Positions 25,041 to 32,382 of a DNA stretch of 44,405 bases are shown in pieces (position 1 is the stretch's first letter; the number at the start of each line of letters is the position of its first letter). Below the pieces are notes generated by a model. The model was not told the DNA's origin and did not search any database. It saw only the letters and a list, made by a program, of their open reading frames with translations. The DNA lies in the NCBI GenBank assembly GCA_035308025.1, contig DATGHL010000021.1:1-44405 (forward strand), read 5' to 3'. The stretch is from Candidatus Binataceae bacterium. GTDB taxonomy: Bacteria > Desulfobacterota > Binatia > Binatales > Binataceae. The position numbers were made by a program, and so were the translations under genes.

Positions 25041-25508
25041 ATGAGTTTGCGCGTACTAATCATTGACGACTCGGTCTTCGTTCGCGACGTTTTGCGCCAT
25101 CACCTCGAGTGCCTCGGATGTTCGGTCGTCGCCGAAGCCGAGAACACCATGCAGGCGCTCGATCTCTTTCGTACGGTGTCGCCCGATCTGGTTACCCTCG
25201 ACGTCGCGGTTCCGCAAATCGGCGGTCTTGGGGCACTCGCGTTGTTCCGCATCATGCGCAGCGAGAATCCCGACGCCGCCGTCCTGGTAATCAGCGGCCT
25301 GGCCTTCCCCGAAGTCAAGAAGTCCTTCCTGCGCGAGGGCGTCCTGGATTATCTGACCAAGCCGTTTACCGCTGAGAGCTTCGAGCGGATGCGCCAGCGA
25401 CTCGCTGAGACTTTCCCGGCTCTGAGCCAGCCTGCAACCGCGGCGCCGCCGATGCTCACCAGCAATCGCGCCGCCGAGGGTGAGCCGGACTTGCACGGCT
25501 ACAAGTAG
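25041..25508 (+). CDS. Single-domain response regulator (CheY-like receiver)
   Basis: A 155-residue receiver protein. The acidic pair is Asp9-Asp10 (VLIIDDS), the phospho-acceptor is Asp54 (LVTLDVAVP), the switch Ser85 (VLVISGL) stands in the Thr/Ser position and Lys107 (YLTKPF) completes the site. All residues needed for phosphorylation are present. After residue 120 a Pro/Ala-rich tail of about 35 residues follows, with no output domain. It may therefore act by protein contact, as CheY or Spo0F do. GGAGG is six bases before the ATG; an in-frame TTG lies six bases upstream. No histidine kinase lies in the window, so its partner is elsewhere. Confidence 0.9.
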   Translation: MSLRVLIIDDSVFVRDVLRHHLECLGCSVVAEAENTMQALDLFRTVSPDLVTLDVAVPQIGGLGALALFRIMRSENPDAAVLVISGLAFPEVKKSFLREGVLDYLTKPFTAESFERMRQRLAETFPALSQPATAAPPMLTSNRAAEGEPDLHGYK

Positions 25509-25532
25509 GAAAGATTCTTAGCGTTCCGCATA

Positions 25533-26315
25533 CTACCCCGCGGCAACGATTGATACCGCTGACGGGTCGGTAACCATCACGCGGTCGATCTTGACCGACG
25601 CGCCCGGCGTGCAGTTAACCTCCGCCACCCAACCCGCCTCCGATCCAGCATAAAGCGGCGCAGGCGTTCCGCAATAAAATGCCCGTGTCGCCCCGTGTGA
25701 GACATCGCCAAACAGATGGACGTGGCCGAGCGCGATGTAATCATAGCCGCTCGCCTCGATCTCCTGCGGCGTGATCGGCGACGACCGATGGGTCTCACCG
25801 CCCTCAGTATAGAGGCCGTGCGCCAGCGCGATATTCCAGCGATCGCCGGCCGCCGGTGGAATTCCCAGCAAGGGCCGATAGTCGGGAGAATGTTCGTTCA
25901 GAGCCCGGCCCCACAGGCGCGCGCCCAGCTCCGGAAAATCGAGGGTCCTGCCATCAAGTTCAAGTATTAGATGAAGATTCACCGGAAGCGTCTCTGGCGG
26001 CATCGCCGCATAGATCGAGCGCTCATCATGCGCGTCGTGATTGCCCGGAATCATCACCACCGGCATCCGCGCCCGTCCGATCGTGCGCATCGCCGAGTCC
26101 AGCGCTTCAGCAGTGACGCGGCTGGAATCAAAGAGATCGCCGACGATCAGCAGCAGATCCGCCTGCTTTTGATTCGCTAAATCAACCACGCCGTTGAACG
26201 CGCCGCGAACGCGCTCACGAAAGGCGTCGCCGCGCGGCCCGCCGCCGAGCGTATCGCTCTCCAGATGCACATCGGAGGTATGGATCAACCGCAAAGGCTT
26301 GAGTGATTCACGCAT
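25533..26315 (-). CDS. SbcD/YhaO-like metallophosphoesterase
   Basis: A 260-residue calcineurin-like phosphoesterase. All five motifs are visible: [11 protein letters not shown] (DxH) at about 10-20, [11 protein letters not shown] (GDxxD), [13 protein letters not shown] (GNHD), IALAHGLY and [10 protein letters not shown] (GHxH). The order and the HTSDVHL start match the SbcD/Mre11 DNA-repair exonuclease branch. The C-terminal capping domain is short, and no SbcC/YhaN ATPase gene is adjacent. It could be a lone nuclease or a phosphodiesterase on small substrates. It is convergent with the receiver gene (24-base gap) and divergent from DAHP synthase (42-base gap). Confidence 0.85.
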   Translation of the reverse strand: MRESLKPLRLIHTSDVHLESDTLGGGPRGDAFRERVRGAFNGVVDLANQKQADLLLIVGDLFDSSRVTAEALDSAMRTIGRARMPVVMIPGNHDAHDERSIYAAMPPETLPVNLHLILELDGRTLDFPELGARLWGRALNEHSPDYRPLLGIPPAAGDRWNIALAHGLYTEGGETHRSSPITPQEIEASGYDYIALGHVHLFGDVSHGATRAFYCGTPAPLYAGSEAGWVAEVNCTPGASVKIDRVMVTDPSAVSIVAAG

Positions 26316-26345
26316 CGAGTGTCGTCTTCCTCAATTGAAGCATAC

Positions 26346-26351
26346 TACAAT
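26346..26351 (+). promoter_or_regulatory. -10 box directly upstream of the DAHP synthase start
   Basis: TACAAT ends six bases before the ATG at 26358, so transcription should begin at or within a base of the A of ATG. No Shine-Dalgarno sequence precedes that ATG. Consistent with a leaderless mRNA. Confidence 0.4.
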
Positions 26352-26357
26352 GTCTCT

Positions 26358-27377
26358 ATGATCATAGTGATGAAGCCGCACGCGAGCGAGGCTGACGTCG
26401 ATTACGTCATCGCCGCGGTCGAGGCCCTCGACTACCGCGCCCACGTCATCCGCGGCGTCGAGCGGACCGTCGTGGCCTGCGTCGGCGAGGAGCGCGGCGA
26501 GGGCCATTCACTGACTCATCTCGAATCGGTCGCCGGGGTCGATCGCGTGATGCCGGTGCTGCGCACCTTCAAACTCGCCAGCCGCGAGGTCCGTCCCGAA
26601 GGCTCGATCGTCAACGTCAACGGCGTGGCGATCGGCGGGCGCCGTCTGGCGATTATCGGCGGTCCGTGCGCGGTCGAAAGCCGCGCTCAGGTTGATGGCG
26701 CCGCCGACGCGGTCAAACAATCCGGCGCTCATCTGCTGCGCGGCGGCGCGTACAAGCCGCGCACCTCTCCCTATGCCTTCCAGGGGATGGAGGCCGAGGG
26801 CCTCACCCTGCTCGAGGATGCGGGCCGGCGCGTCGGCTTGCCGGTCGTCACCGAGATCATGGACGCCCACGATATCGAGAATGTCGCCGCGCACGCCGAT
26901 ATGCTCCAGGTCGGCGCGCGCAACGCCCAGAATTACTCCTTGCTGCGCAGTCTCGGACGGCTGCGCAAACCGATTCTGCTCAAGCGCGGGATGTCCACGC
27001 GGCTCGAGGAATTTCTGATGGCGGCCGAATATATCCTCTCCGAGGGCAATCCCGACGTCGTGCTCTGCGAACGTGGTATTCGCACCTTCGAAACAGCGAC
27101 CCGCAATACGCTCGATCTCAACGCCATCCCGCTGCTCAAGGAGTGGACCCATCTGCCGGTGATCGTCGATCCGAGCCACGGCACCGGCATCTGGTCGCTG
27201 GTCACCCCGATGGCTCTGGCGGCGGTCGCGGCCGGCGCCGACGGTCTCCTCATCGAGGTCCATCCCGATCCGCGCGCGGCCTTCTCGGACGGCCCGCAGC
27301 AGCTCACGCCCGCCAGCTTCGCCGCCCTGATGGCCGCGCTCAAACCGGTCGCCGAAGCGGTCGGCCGATCGCTTTGA
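26358..27377 (+). CDS. aroF: 3-deoxy-7-phosphoheptulonate (DAHP) synthase, type I-beta
   Basis: A 339-residue enzyme that condenses PEP and erythrose-4-phosphate, the first step to chorismate. Residues 1-70 form the ferredoxin-like regulatory domain ([20 protein letters not shown], with [15 protein letters not shown]) seen in Thermotoga-type DAHP synthases; feedback control by aromatic amino acids is therefore likely. The TIM barrel shows [84 protein letters not shown] and LLIEVHPDP, the full metal and PEP-binding set. The start at 26358 is preferred over one 39 bases upstream because the domain begins with MIIVM. Stand-alone gene. Confidence 0.95.
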   Translation: MIIVMKPHASEADVDYVIAAVEALDYRAHVIRGVERTVVACVGEERGEGHSLTHLESVAGVDRVMPVLRTFKLASREVRPEGSIVNVNGVAIGGRRLAIIGGPCAVESRAQVDGAADAVKQSGAHLLRGGAYKPRTSPYAFQGMEAEGLTLLEDAGRRVGLPVVTEIMDAHDIENVAAHADMLQVGARNAQNYSLLRSLGRLRKPILLKRGMSTRLEEFLMAAEYILSEGNPDVVLCERGIRTFETATRNTLDLNAIPLLKEWTHLPVIVDPSHGTGIWSLVTPMALAAVAAGADGLLIEVHPDPRAAFSDGPQQLTPASFAALMAALKPVAEAVGRSL

Positions 27378-27404
27378 TGGGTCTCGCACAGGGAGCGAGG
27401 CCCA
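27378..27404 (+). terminator. 10-bp stem-loop right after the DAHP synthase stop
   Basis: TGGGTCTCGC (27378-27387) pairs with GCGAGGCCCA (27395-27404), with one G-T pair and a 7-base loop ACAGGGA. It begins at the base after the stop codon. No T-run follows, so it is either a weak terminator or a 3'-end protecting structure. Confidence 0.4.
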
Positions 27405-27524
27405 CCAAGGAGTTTGACGGCACCACGGGTGCTGCTCACAGGAGTGCAGCGTTGAACCTAAGACCGTAGAAATGGCTGGCGCTTATCGGTGGCCTCTAAG
27501 CCCGCGACGGCACCGAATCTCAGC

Positions 27525-27553
27525 TTGACTCGCGCGCGGCGATTACCCATTAT
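27525..27553 (+). promoter_or_regulatory. Candidate promoter in the aroF-aminotransferase gap
   Basis: TTGACT (27525-27530), 17 bases, CATTAT (27548-27553). The -35 fits at five of six bases and the -10 at four. Transcription from about 27560 would run straight into the terminator at 27589-27628, giving either a short RNA of about 70 bases or an attenuated leader for the aminotransferase gene. Confidence 0.4.
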
Positions 27554-27588
27554 CAATCAGCAGCCTTGGGGGCTTTAAGATGCATTGG

Positions 27589-27628
27589 GGTCTGGCGCTT
27601 CGCGATAGCGGGCACCAGGCTTTTTTTT
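27589..27628 (+). terminator. Rho-independent terminator with a T8 tract
   Basis: GGTCTGG (27589-27595) pairs with CCAGGCT (27615-27621, two G-T pairs). An inner CGCT/AGCG stem (27596-27599 with 27607-27610) and a four-base bulge complete the hairpin. Eight T (27621-27628) follow directly. This is the clearest intrinsic terminator in the window. Confidence 0.75.
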
Positions 27629-27644
27629 GGCCGCCGCGGCTTCA

Positions 27645-27650
27645 TATAAT
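27645..27650 (+). promoter_or_regulatory. TATAAT box upstream of the aminotransferase gene
   Basis: A perfect TATAAT lies 17 bases after the T8 tract. The -35 region is T-rich without a good match. Start near 27657 implies translation begins downstream of that point, which supports the TTG at 27672 as the start codon. Confidence 0.4.
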
Positions 27651-27671
27651 CAGTCCAAACTATCTAAAGTA

Positions 27672-28826
27672 TTGGCGACGCTGAAGAAATATCTATTCAC
27701 GCCCGGACCGGTTCCGGCGCCGCCCGAAGTTCTGCTCGAGATGGCGCGGCCGCTGATTCATCATCGGACGCCCGAATTCAGCGCCGTGCTGGACGCGGTG
27801 CGTGACCGCCTCAAACCGCTTTTCGGCACCCAGCAGGAGGTGATCCTGCTGGCGTCGAGCGGCACCGGCGCGATGGAGGCCGCGGTCACCAATCTGCTCG
27901 AAGCAGGCGACGAGGCAATCTTCGTCAATGGCGGCAAGTTCGGCGAACGCTGGGGCAAAATGATCGAGGCATATGGTGCTCGTCCGCGCGAAGTGAAGGT
28001 CGAATGGGGACGCGCGCTGCGGCCGGAGCAGATCGAAGAGGCGCTGAAGGCGTGGCCAGCGGCGCGCGCGGTGTATCTCCAGGCCAGTGAAACTTCGACC
28101 TGCGCGCTCCATCCGGTGGCCGCGATCGGCGCGCTCACCCGCACCCGCGACGCGATGCTGGTGGTCGACGGGATCACTTCGGTCGGAGTCTTTGAGCAGC
28201 GCATGGACGATTGGGGCGTCGATGCGTTCGTGACCGGCAGCCAGAAGGCTCTGATGATCCCGCCGGGGCTGGGCATGATCGCGTTATCTGCGCGGGCGGT
28301 GGAGCGCGCGAAGGCGAATCATGCGCCGCGCTATTATTTCGATCTGATGCGCGAGCTCAAGGCTCAGCGCGACGACCATCTTACGGCCTACACCCCAGCC
28401 GTCTCGCTCATCTTTGGCCTGAACAAGGCGCTTGAAATGATCCACGCTGAAACCCTGCCGAGTGTCTTCGCGCGTCACGAATTGATGGCGCGAGCGACCC
28501 GCGCGGCGGGTGCGGCGCTCGGGCTCGGATTGCTCGCAGCGGACAGCCCCGCGCCGGGGGTGACCGGACTGTTGACTCCTTCCGGCTTCGACAGCGGCAG
28601 GCTCGTGCGCCTGATGCGCGACGAGCTCGGCGTCTCAGTCCAGGGCGGGCAGGATCATCTGAAAGGCAAGCTCGTGCGCATTGGCCACATGGGCTATGTC
28701 GGTCCGTTCGACATGCTCGTGGTGATAAGCGCGCTCGAACTGGGACTCCAACGCCTGGGCTATGGAATCGCGCTGGGCACGGGCGTCGCCGCCGCCCAGC
28801 AGATAATTGGACAGGGCCTTAAGTAG
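27672..28826 (+). CDS. Class V aminotransferase (serine-glyoxylate/phosphoserine type)
   Basis: A 384-residue PLP enzyme of the alanine-glyoxylate/serine-pyruvate aminotransferase family. From the TTG start it reads ATLKKYLFTPGPVPAPPEVL, the conserved opening with FTPGPV. HHRTPEF, ASSGTGAMEAAVTNL and VVDGITSVG (PLP-pyridine Asp) follow, then VTGSQKALMIPPGL with the Schiff-base Lys. The next ATG would delete the FTPGP segment, so TTG is preferred despite no ribosome binding site. The serA gene starts four bases after the stop. In many anaerobes and Desulfobacterota such a pair replaces serC-serA, so phosphohydroxypyruvate transamination is likely. Glyoxylate or pyruvate use cannot be excluded. 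Confidence 0.88.
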   Translation: MATLKKYLFTPGPVPAPPEVLLEMARPLIHHRTPEFSAVLDAVRDRLKPLFGTQQEVILLASSGTGAMEAAVTNLLEAGDEAIFVNGGKFGERWGKMIEAYGARPREVKVEWGRALRPEQIEEALKAWPAARAVYLQASETSTCALHPVAAIGALTRTRDAMLVVDGITSVGVFEQRMDDWGVDAFVTGSQKALMIPPGLGMIALSARAVERAKANHAPRYYFDLMRELKAQRDDHLTAYTPAVSLIFGLNKALEMIHAETLPSVFARHELMARATRAAGAALGLGLLAADSPAPGVTGLLTPSGFDSGRLVRLMRDELGVSVQGGQDHLKGKLVRIGHMGYVGPFDMLVVISALELGLQRLGYGIALGTGVAAAQQIIGQGLK

Positions 28827-28830
28827 CGTC

Positions 28831-30438
28831 ATGGCGGAGGGGAGCGTAGAAAAATTCCGCGTGCTGCTGAGTGATTCCCTCGCGCCGCAAGGGATCGAAA
28901 TCCTCCAACGCGAGCCGCGCATAACTTTCGACCTGAAGACTGGGCTGAGTCCGGCTGAATTGGCCGAGGTCATAGAACCATACGAGGCCCTGGTCATTCG
29001 CAGCGCGACGCGCGTCACACGCGAGCTCCTTGATCGCGCCAAATCCCTTAAGGTCATCGGGCGGGCGGGCGTCGGCGTCGACAACGTTGACCTCGACGCC
29101 GCCACGCGGCGCGGAATCGTCGTGATGAACAGCCCGATGGGCAATAGCGTCACGACCGCCGAACACACGATCTCGATGATGATGGCGCTGGCGCGGCATA
29201 TCCCGGCGGCCAATGCCGCGCTGCGCGCCGGCCTGTGGGAGCGCGGCAAGTTTGTCGGCACCGAGGTCTGCAACAAGACCCTTGGCGTCATCGGGCTCGG
29301 CAATATCGGCCGGATTGTCGGGGAGCGCGCGAGCGGGCTGAAGATGCAGGTTATCGGCTTCGATCCGATTCTCACGGCGGAAGCCGCGGCTCGAATGAAT
29401 ATCGAAAAGGTTGAACTCGATGAGCTGCTGCGACGCGCAGATTTCGTCACCGTGCACGCGCCGCTAACCGACGAGACGCGCGGGCTGATCGGAGCGGCGG
29501 CCTTCGCCAGGATGAAGACGGGAGTGCGCGTGATCAACTGTGCGCGCGGCGGCATCGTGGACGAGGCGGCGCTGCTCGCAGCGCTCGATACGGGCAAGGT
29601 GGCGGGTGCGGCGCTGGACGTTTTCGTCGAGGAACCACCACCAAAAGATCATCCACTAATCCATCATCCGCACGTGATCGCAACGCCTCATCTGGGCGCG
29701 GCGACCGACGAGGCGCAGGTCCAGGTTGCGATCGATATCGCGAGGCAAATCACGGAGTTTCTCACCGAAGGAACGATTCGCTACGCAGTCAATATTCCGG
29801 CGCTGAGCGTCAAGGAGCTCGCAGTCCTCGGTCCGCATCTCAATCTCGGAGAGAAACTTGGGCAACTCGTCGCGCAGTTGATTAATGCGACGCCGGCCCA
29901 GGTGACGGTTGGTTTCGCGGGCGAGGCGGCAAACCTTCGCGGCGAGCCGATCGTCGCGGCAGTGCTCAAGGGTCTGCTCGGCGGCTTTTTGGATCAGGCG
30001 CTGAATTACGTCAACGCGCCTTTTTTTGCCCGCGAGCGGGGCATCACGGTGACCGAGACGCGGTCGCGCGAAACTGCCGATTACATAAATACCCTGACGA
30101 TCACCGTGCGCACGGAGAACGGCGTGCATGAGGTGGCCGGCGCGGTCTTCGGCAGCCGCGCGATTCGGATCATCCGGATCGACGGCTACCGCATCGAAGC
30201 GCCGCCGGAAGGCTACTTCCTGATGCTGCATAATCGCGACGTACCGGGCGTGGTCGGGGCGGTAGGTACGATGCTCGGTGAGGCCGGCATCAATATCGCC
30301 GGGCTGGAACTGGGACGCGATCGCGCCGGCGGGATGGCGCTCAGCCTGCTCCAGATAGATGGACCGGTGCCGGTGGCAGTGCTCGAACAGCTCAAGACGC
30401 ATCCGGCGATTGTCTCGGCAGCGACCATCCGGCTCTGA
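28831..30438 (+). CDS. serA: D-3-phosphoglycerate dehydrogenase
   Basis: A 535-residue long-form SerA. The substrate-binding domain starts FRVLLSDSLAPQGIEIL and continues VIRSATRVTRELLDRA, VIGRAGVGVDNVDLDAATRRG. The NAD Rossmann domain has KTLGVIGLGNIGRIV (GxGxxG). Catalytic residues: Arg in VINCARGGIVDE, Glu in VFVEEPP, His in ATPHLGAATDEAQ. An allosteric ASB domain (about 320-455) follows, then a C-terminal ACT domain (YFLMLHNRDVPGVVGAVGTML..INIAGLELGR), the usual serine feedback site. ATG at 28831 with MAEGS is chosen over an upstream in-frame TTG-type start inside the preceding gene. Four bases separate it from the aminotransferase gene, so the two are co-transcribed. Confidence 0.96.
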   Translation: MAEGSVEKFRVLLSDSLAPQGIEILQREPRITFDLKTGLSPAELAEVIEPYEALVIRSATRVTRELLDRAKSLKVIGRAGVGVDNVDLDAATRRGIVVMNSPMGNSVTTAEHTISMMMALARHIPAANAALRAGLWERGKFVGTEVCNKTLGVIGLGNIGRIVGERASGLKMQVIGFDPILTAEAAARMNIEKVELDELLRRADFVTVHAPLTDETRGLIGAAAFARMKTGVRVINCARGGIVDEAALLAALDTGKVAGAALDVFVEEPPPKDHPLIHHPHVIATPHLGAATDEAQVQVAIDIARQITEFLTEGTIRYAVNIPALSVKELAVLGPHLNLGEKLGQLVAQLINATPAQVTVGFAGEAANLRGEPIVAAVLKGLLGGFLDQALNYVNAPFFARERGITVTETRSRETADYINTLTITVRTENGVHEVAGAVFGSRAIRIIRIDGYRIEAPPEGYFLMLHNRDVPGVVGAVGTMLGEAGINIAGLELGRDRAGGMALSLLQIDGPVPVAVLEQLKTHPAIVSAATIRL

Positions 30439-30518
30439 TCGATGAACTTCGGGAGTCGGAAACATGCGCGGCGGCACGCGGCGCGATCACGCTCGCAAAC
30501 GGCAGGCATGCAGGAGAA

Positions 30519-31814
30519 ATGAAGAGCGTCGCAGTGGTCGGTGCGCAGTGGGGCGACGAGGGCAAGGGCAAAATCGTTGATTTGCTCGCCATCGACGCCG
30601 ACGCGGTCGTACGTTTTCAAGGCGGGAACAACGCCGCACATACCCTCGTGGTCGGCGGCGAGAAATTCATTCTGCGGCTGATCCCGGCCGGCGCGCTCCA
30701 TCCGGGCAAAGTGTGCGTGATCGGCACCGGCACGGTCGTTGATCCGATCGCGCTGGTCGAAGAGATCGACGCCTTAAAGCGGCGCGGACGGACGCTCGGC
30801 CCTGACGATCTGAAGCTCAGCTACGACGCGCATTTAGTCCTGCCGTATCATCGCGCAATCGACCGCGCACGCGAGGCGCGGCTCGGCAGCCGCGCGATCG
30901 GCACGACCGGATTCGGCATCGGCCCGGCCTACGAAGACAAGATGGCGCGGGTCGGTTTGCGTTTCGACGAGATGGATAATCTCGCGGCTTTCACGGAAAA
31001 GCTTGAACGCAATATCGCCGAGAAGAACGCGTACCTGAAGAGTGTCCTTAAAGCGAAGCCACTCGAGGCGCGCGCGATCGTCGATGCGGTCGGCAAAGCG
31101 CGACGCCGCTTGCGTCCTTATCTGTGCGATACGCCGGCCTTCCTGCACGACGCCATCACGGCCGGCAAGCGCATCCTGTTCGAAGGCGCGCATGGCGTGA
31201 TGCTCGACATCGATCATGGCAGCTATCCGTTCGTCACCTCGTCGAACTGCGGCGCGAGTGCGGTCTTTGGCGGGGCGGGAGTGCCGGCCGGCGGCCTGGA
31301 CGCTGTGCTCGGAATCACCAAGGCCTATGCGACGCGGGTCGGCGGCGGGCCGTTCCCCTCGGAGATCAGCGGGCGCTTGGCCGACGCCCTGCGCGAGGAA
31401 GGCGCGGAATTCGGCAGTGCGACCGGCCGCCCGCGCCGCATCGGATGGTTCGACGCCGTCCTCGCGCGCCACGCCATTCGGCTCAACGGCATGTGGGGTT
31501 TGGCGGTGACCAAGCTCGATGTGCTGACCGGAATCGACCCGATCCGCATCTGCATCGGCTATCAAAGCGGCGGCAAACGTTTCGGCGAAATTCCGCCAAA
31601 CCGCCGCATCCTCGACCGCGTCAAGCCGGTTTATGAAGAGCTCCCGGGTTGGAGCGAAGACTTGAGCGCCGCCCGCAGTCTCAGTGAACTGCCGGCTAAT
31701 GCGCGCGGTTATCTCGATCGCATCCGCGAGCTCTGCGGCGTGCAGCTCGCGATTATCGGCGTCGGCGCCGCGCGCGACGCCACGATCGTGCTCGAAAACC
31801 CGTTCCGCGTCTAA
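30519..31814 (+). CDS. purA: Adenylosuccinate synthase
   Basis: A 431-residue enzyme joining IMP and aspartate with GTP, the first committed step to AMP. The start is MKSVAVVGAQWGDEGKGKIV, with GDEGKGK as the GTP P-loop and catalytic Asp. Other blocks: RFQGGNNAAHTLVV (catalytic His), LIPAGALHPGKVCVIGTGTV, SRAIGTTGFGIGPAYEDKMAR (family GTTxxGIGPxYxDK), FEGAHGVMLDIDHGSYPFVTSSN, GGGPFPSE, TGRPRRIGWFD and the GTP-base site VTKLDVL. AGGAG lies five bases before ATG. It follows serA by 80 bases, an order seen in several Desulfobacterota (there often with hisZ between, absent here). Its stop overlaps the convergent gene by four bases. Confidence 0.97.
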   Translation: MKSVAVVGAQWGDEGKGKIVDLLAIDADAVVRFQGGNNAAHTLVVGGEKFILRLIPAGALHPGKVCVIGTGTVVDPIALVEEIDALKRRGRTLGPDDLKLSYDAHLVLPYHRAIDRAREARLGSRAIGTTGFGIGPAYEDKMARVGLRFDEMDNLAAFTEKLERNIAEKNAYLKSVLKAKPLEARAIVDAVGKARRRLRPYLCDTPAFLHDAITAGKRILFEGAHGVMLDIDHGSYPFVTSSNCGASAVFGGAGVPAGGLDAVLGITKAYATRVGGGPFPSEISGRLADALREEGAEFGSATGRPRRIGWFDAVLARHAIRLNGMWGLAVTKLDVLTGIDPIRICIGYQSGGKRFGEIPPNRRILDRVKPVYEELPGWSEDLSAARSLSELPANARGYLDRIRELCGVQLAIIGVGAARDATIVLENPFRV

Positions 31815-32332
31815 CGCGCTGCGACCTTCACCGGCAGGTTCATTTGTGCCTGCCCGGTCGCGGGATCGATCGGAAACGAGGTATGCATGTGGAAGATTTT
31901 CCACTGCCCATCGACCTTGTGGTAGCAATTGGTCACGCGGAACGTCGCCTCGTGCCCTACCCCGTTCTTGTCCTTCCAGGTGAAATGCTGGAGGCTGTGC
32001 GCGACGCCCATCGTGCCGTCGGTCTCGACCCGTAGATCTGCGAAGGCGCCCTTGACCTCCGTCGTGCCGCCGAAGAATTTCTCCAGATCGCCGTGAACCG
32101 CCTTGTAGCCGACGTATTCGAGACCCGGGATGTAATCGTAGGTCGTGATGTCGTTGGGGTCGTAGAACGCGATCAGCTCGTCGGCGGTATTGGCGGCCAG
32201 CGCCTTGGTTTCTATGTCAGTGATTTCCGCCTTCGCATCGGTGCTGGCGCGGGCGTTGAAGCCATAACTCCAGAACAGCATCATCGCGCCGGCTAGCGCT
32301 GCGATCGTCAATCCGATTGTTCTCACTTTCAT
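31811..32332 (-). CDS. NTF2-like (SnoaL/DUF4440-type) exported protein
   Basis: A 173-residue protein. The N-terminus (MKVRTIGLTIAALAGAMMLFWSYGFNARAS) is a signal peptide or membrane anchor. The rest fits the cone-shaped NTF2/SnoaL fold: an N-terminal helix (AEITDIETKALAANTADELIAFYD), then LEKFFGGTTEV and strands with VAHSLQHFTWKD, ATFRVTNCYHKVDGQWKIFHMHTSFP. The last block, with W-K-I-x-H-x-H-x-S, is the usual end of the DUF4440/SnoaL group. AGGAGGG precedes the ATG. It is last in a presumed operon behind the D-aminoacylase (50 bases) and serine hydrolase. Role unknown, perhaps binding or turning over a small hydrophobic compound in the periplasm. Confidence 0.8.
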   Translation of the reverse strand: MKVRTIGLTIAALAGAMMLFWSYGFNARASTDAKAEITDIETKALAANTADELIAFYDPNDITTYDYIPGLEYVGYKAVHGDLEKFFGGTTEVKGAFADLRVETDGTMGVAHSLQHFTWKDKNGVGHEATFRVTNCYHKVDGQWKIFHMHTSFPIDPATGQAQMNLPVKVAAR

Positions 32333-32382
32333 TTCTGTCCCTCCTGGTGCATCGGGCCCATGACCCGGTGATCGGACGCGGA

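Noticed and set aside
26508-27389. 293-codon open frame on the minus strand
   Set aside because: Antisense to DAHP synthase.
27378-27671. Known riboswitch, 6S RNA, SRP RNA or RNase P RNA
   Set aside because: None of the conserved cores I know (TPP, SAM, cobalamin, glycine, SRP or RNase P sequences) is present; only hairpins and a terminator can be supported.
30834-31928. 364-codon open frame on the minus strand
   Set aside because: Antisense to purA, which has all catalytic blocks.
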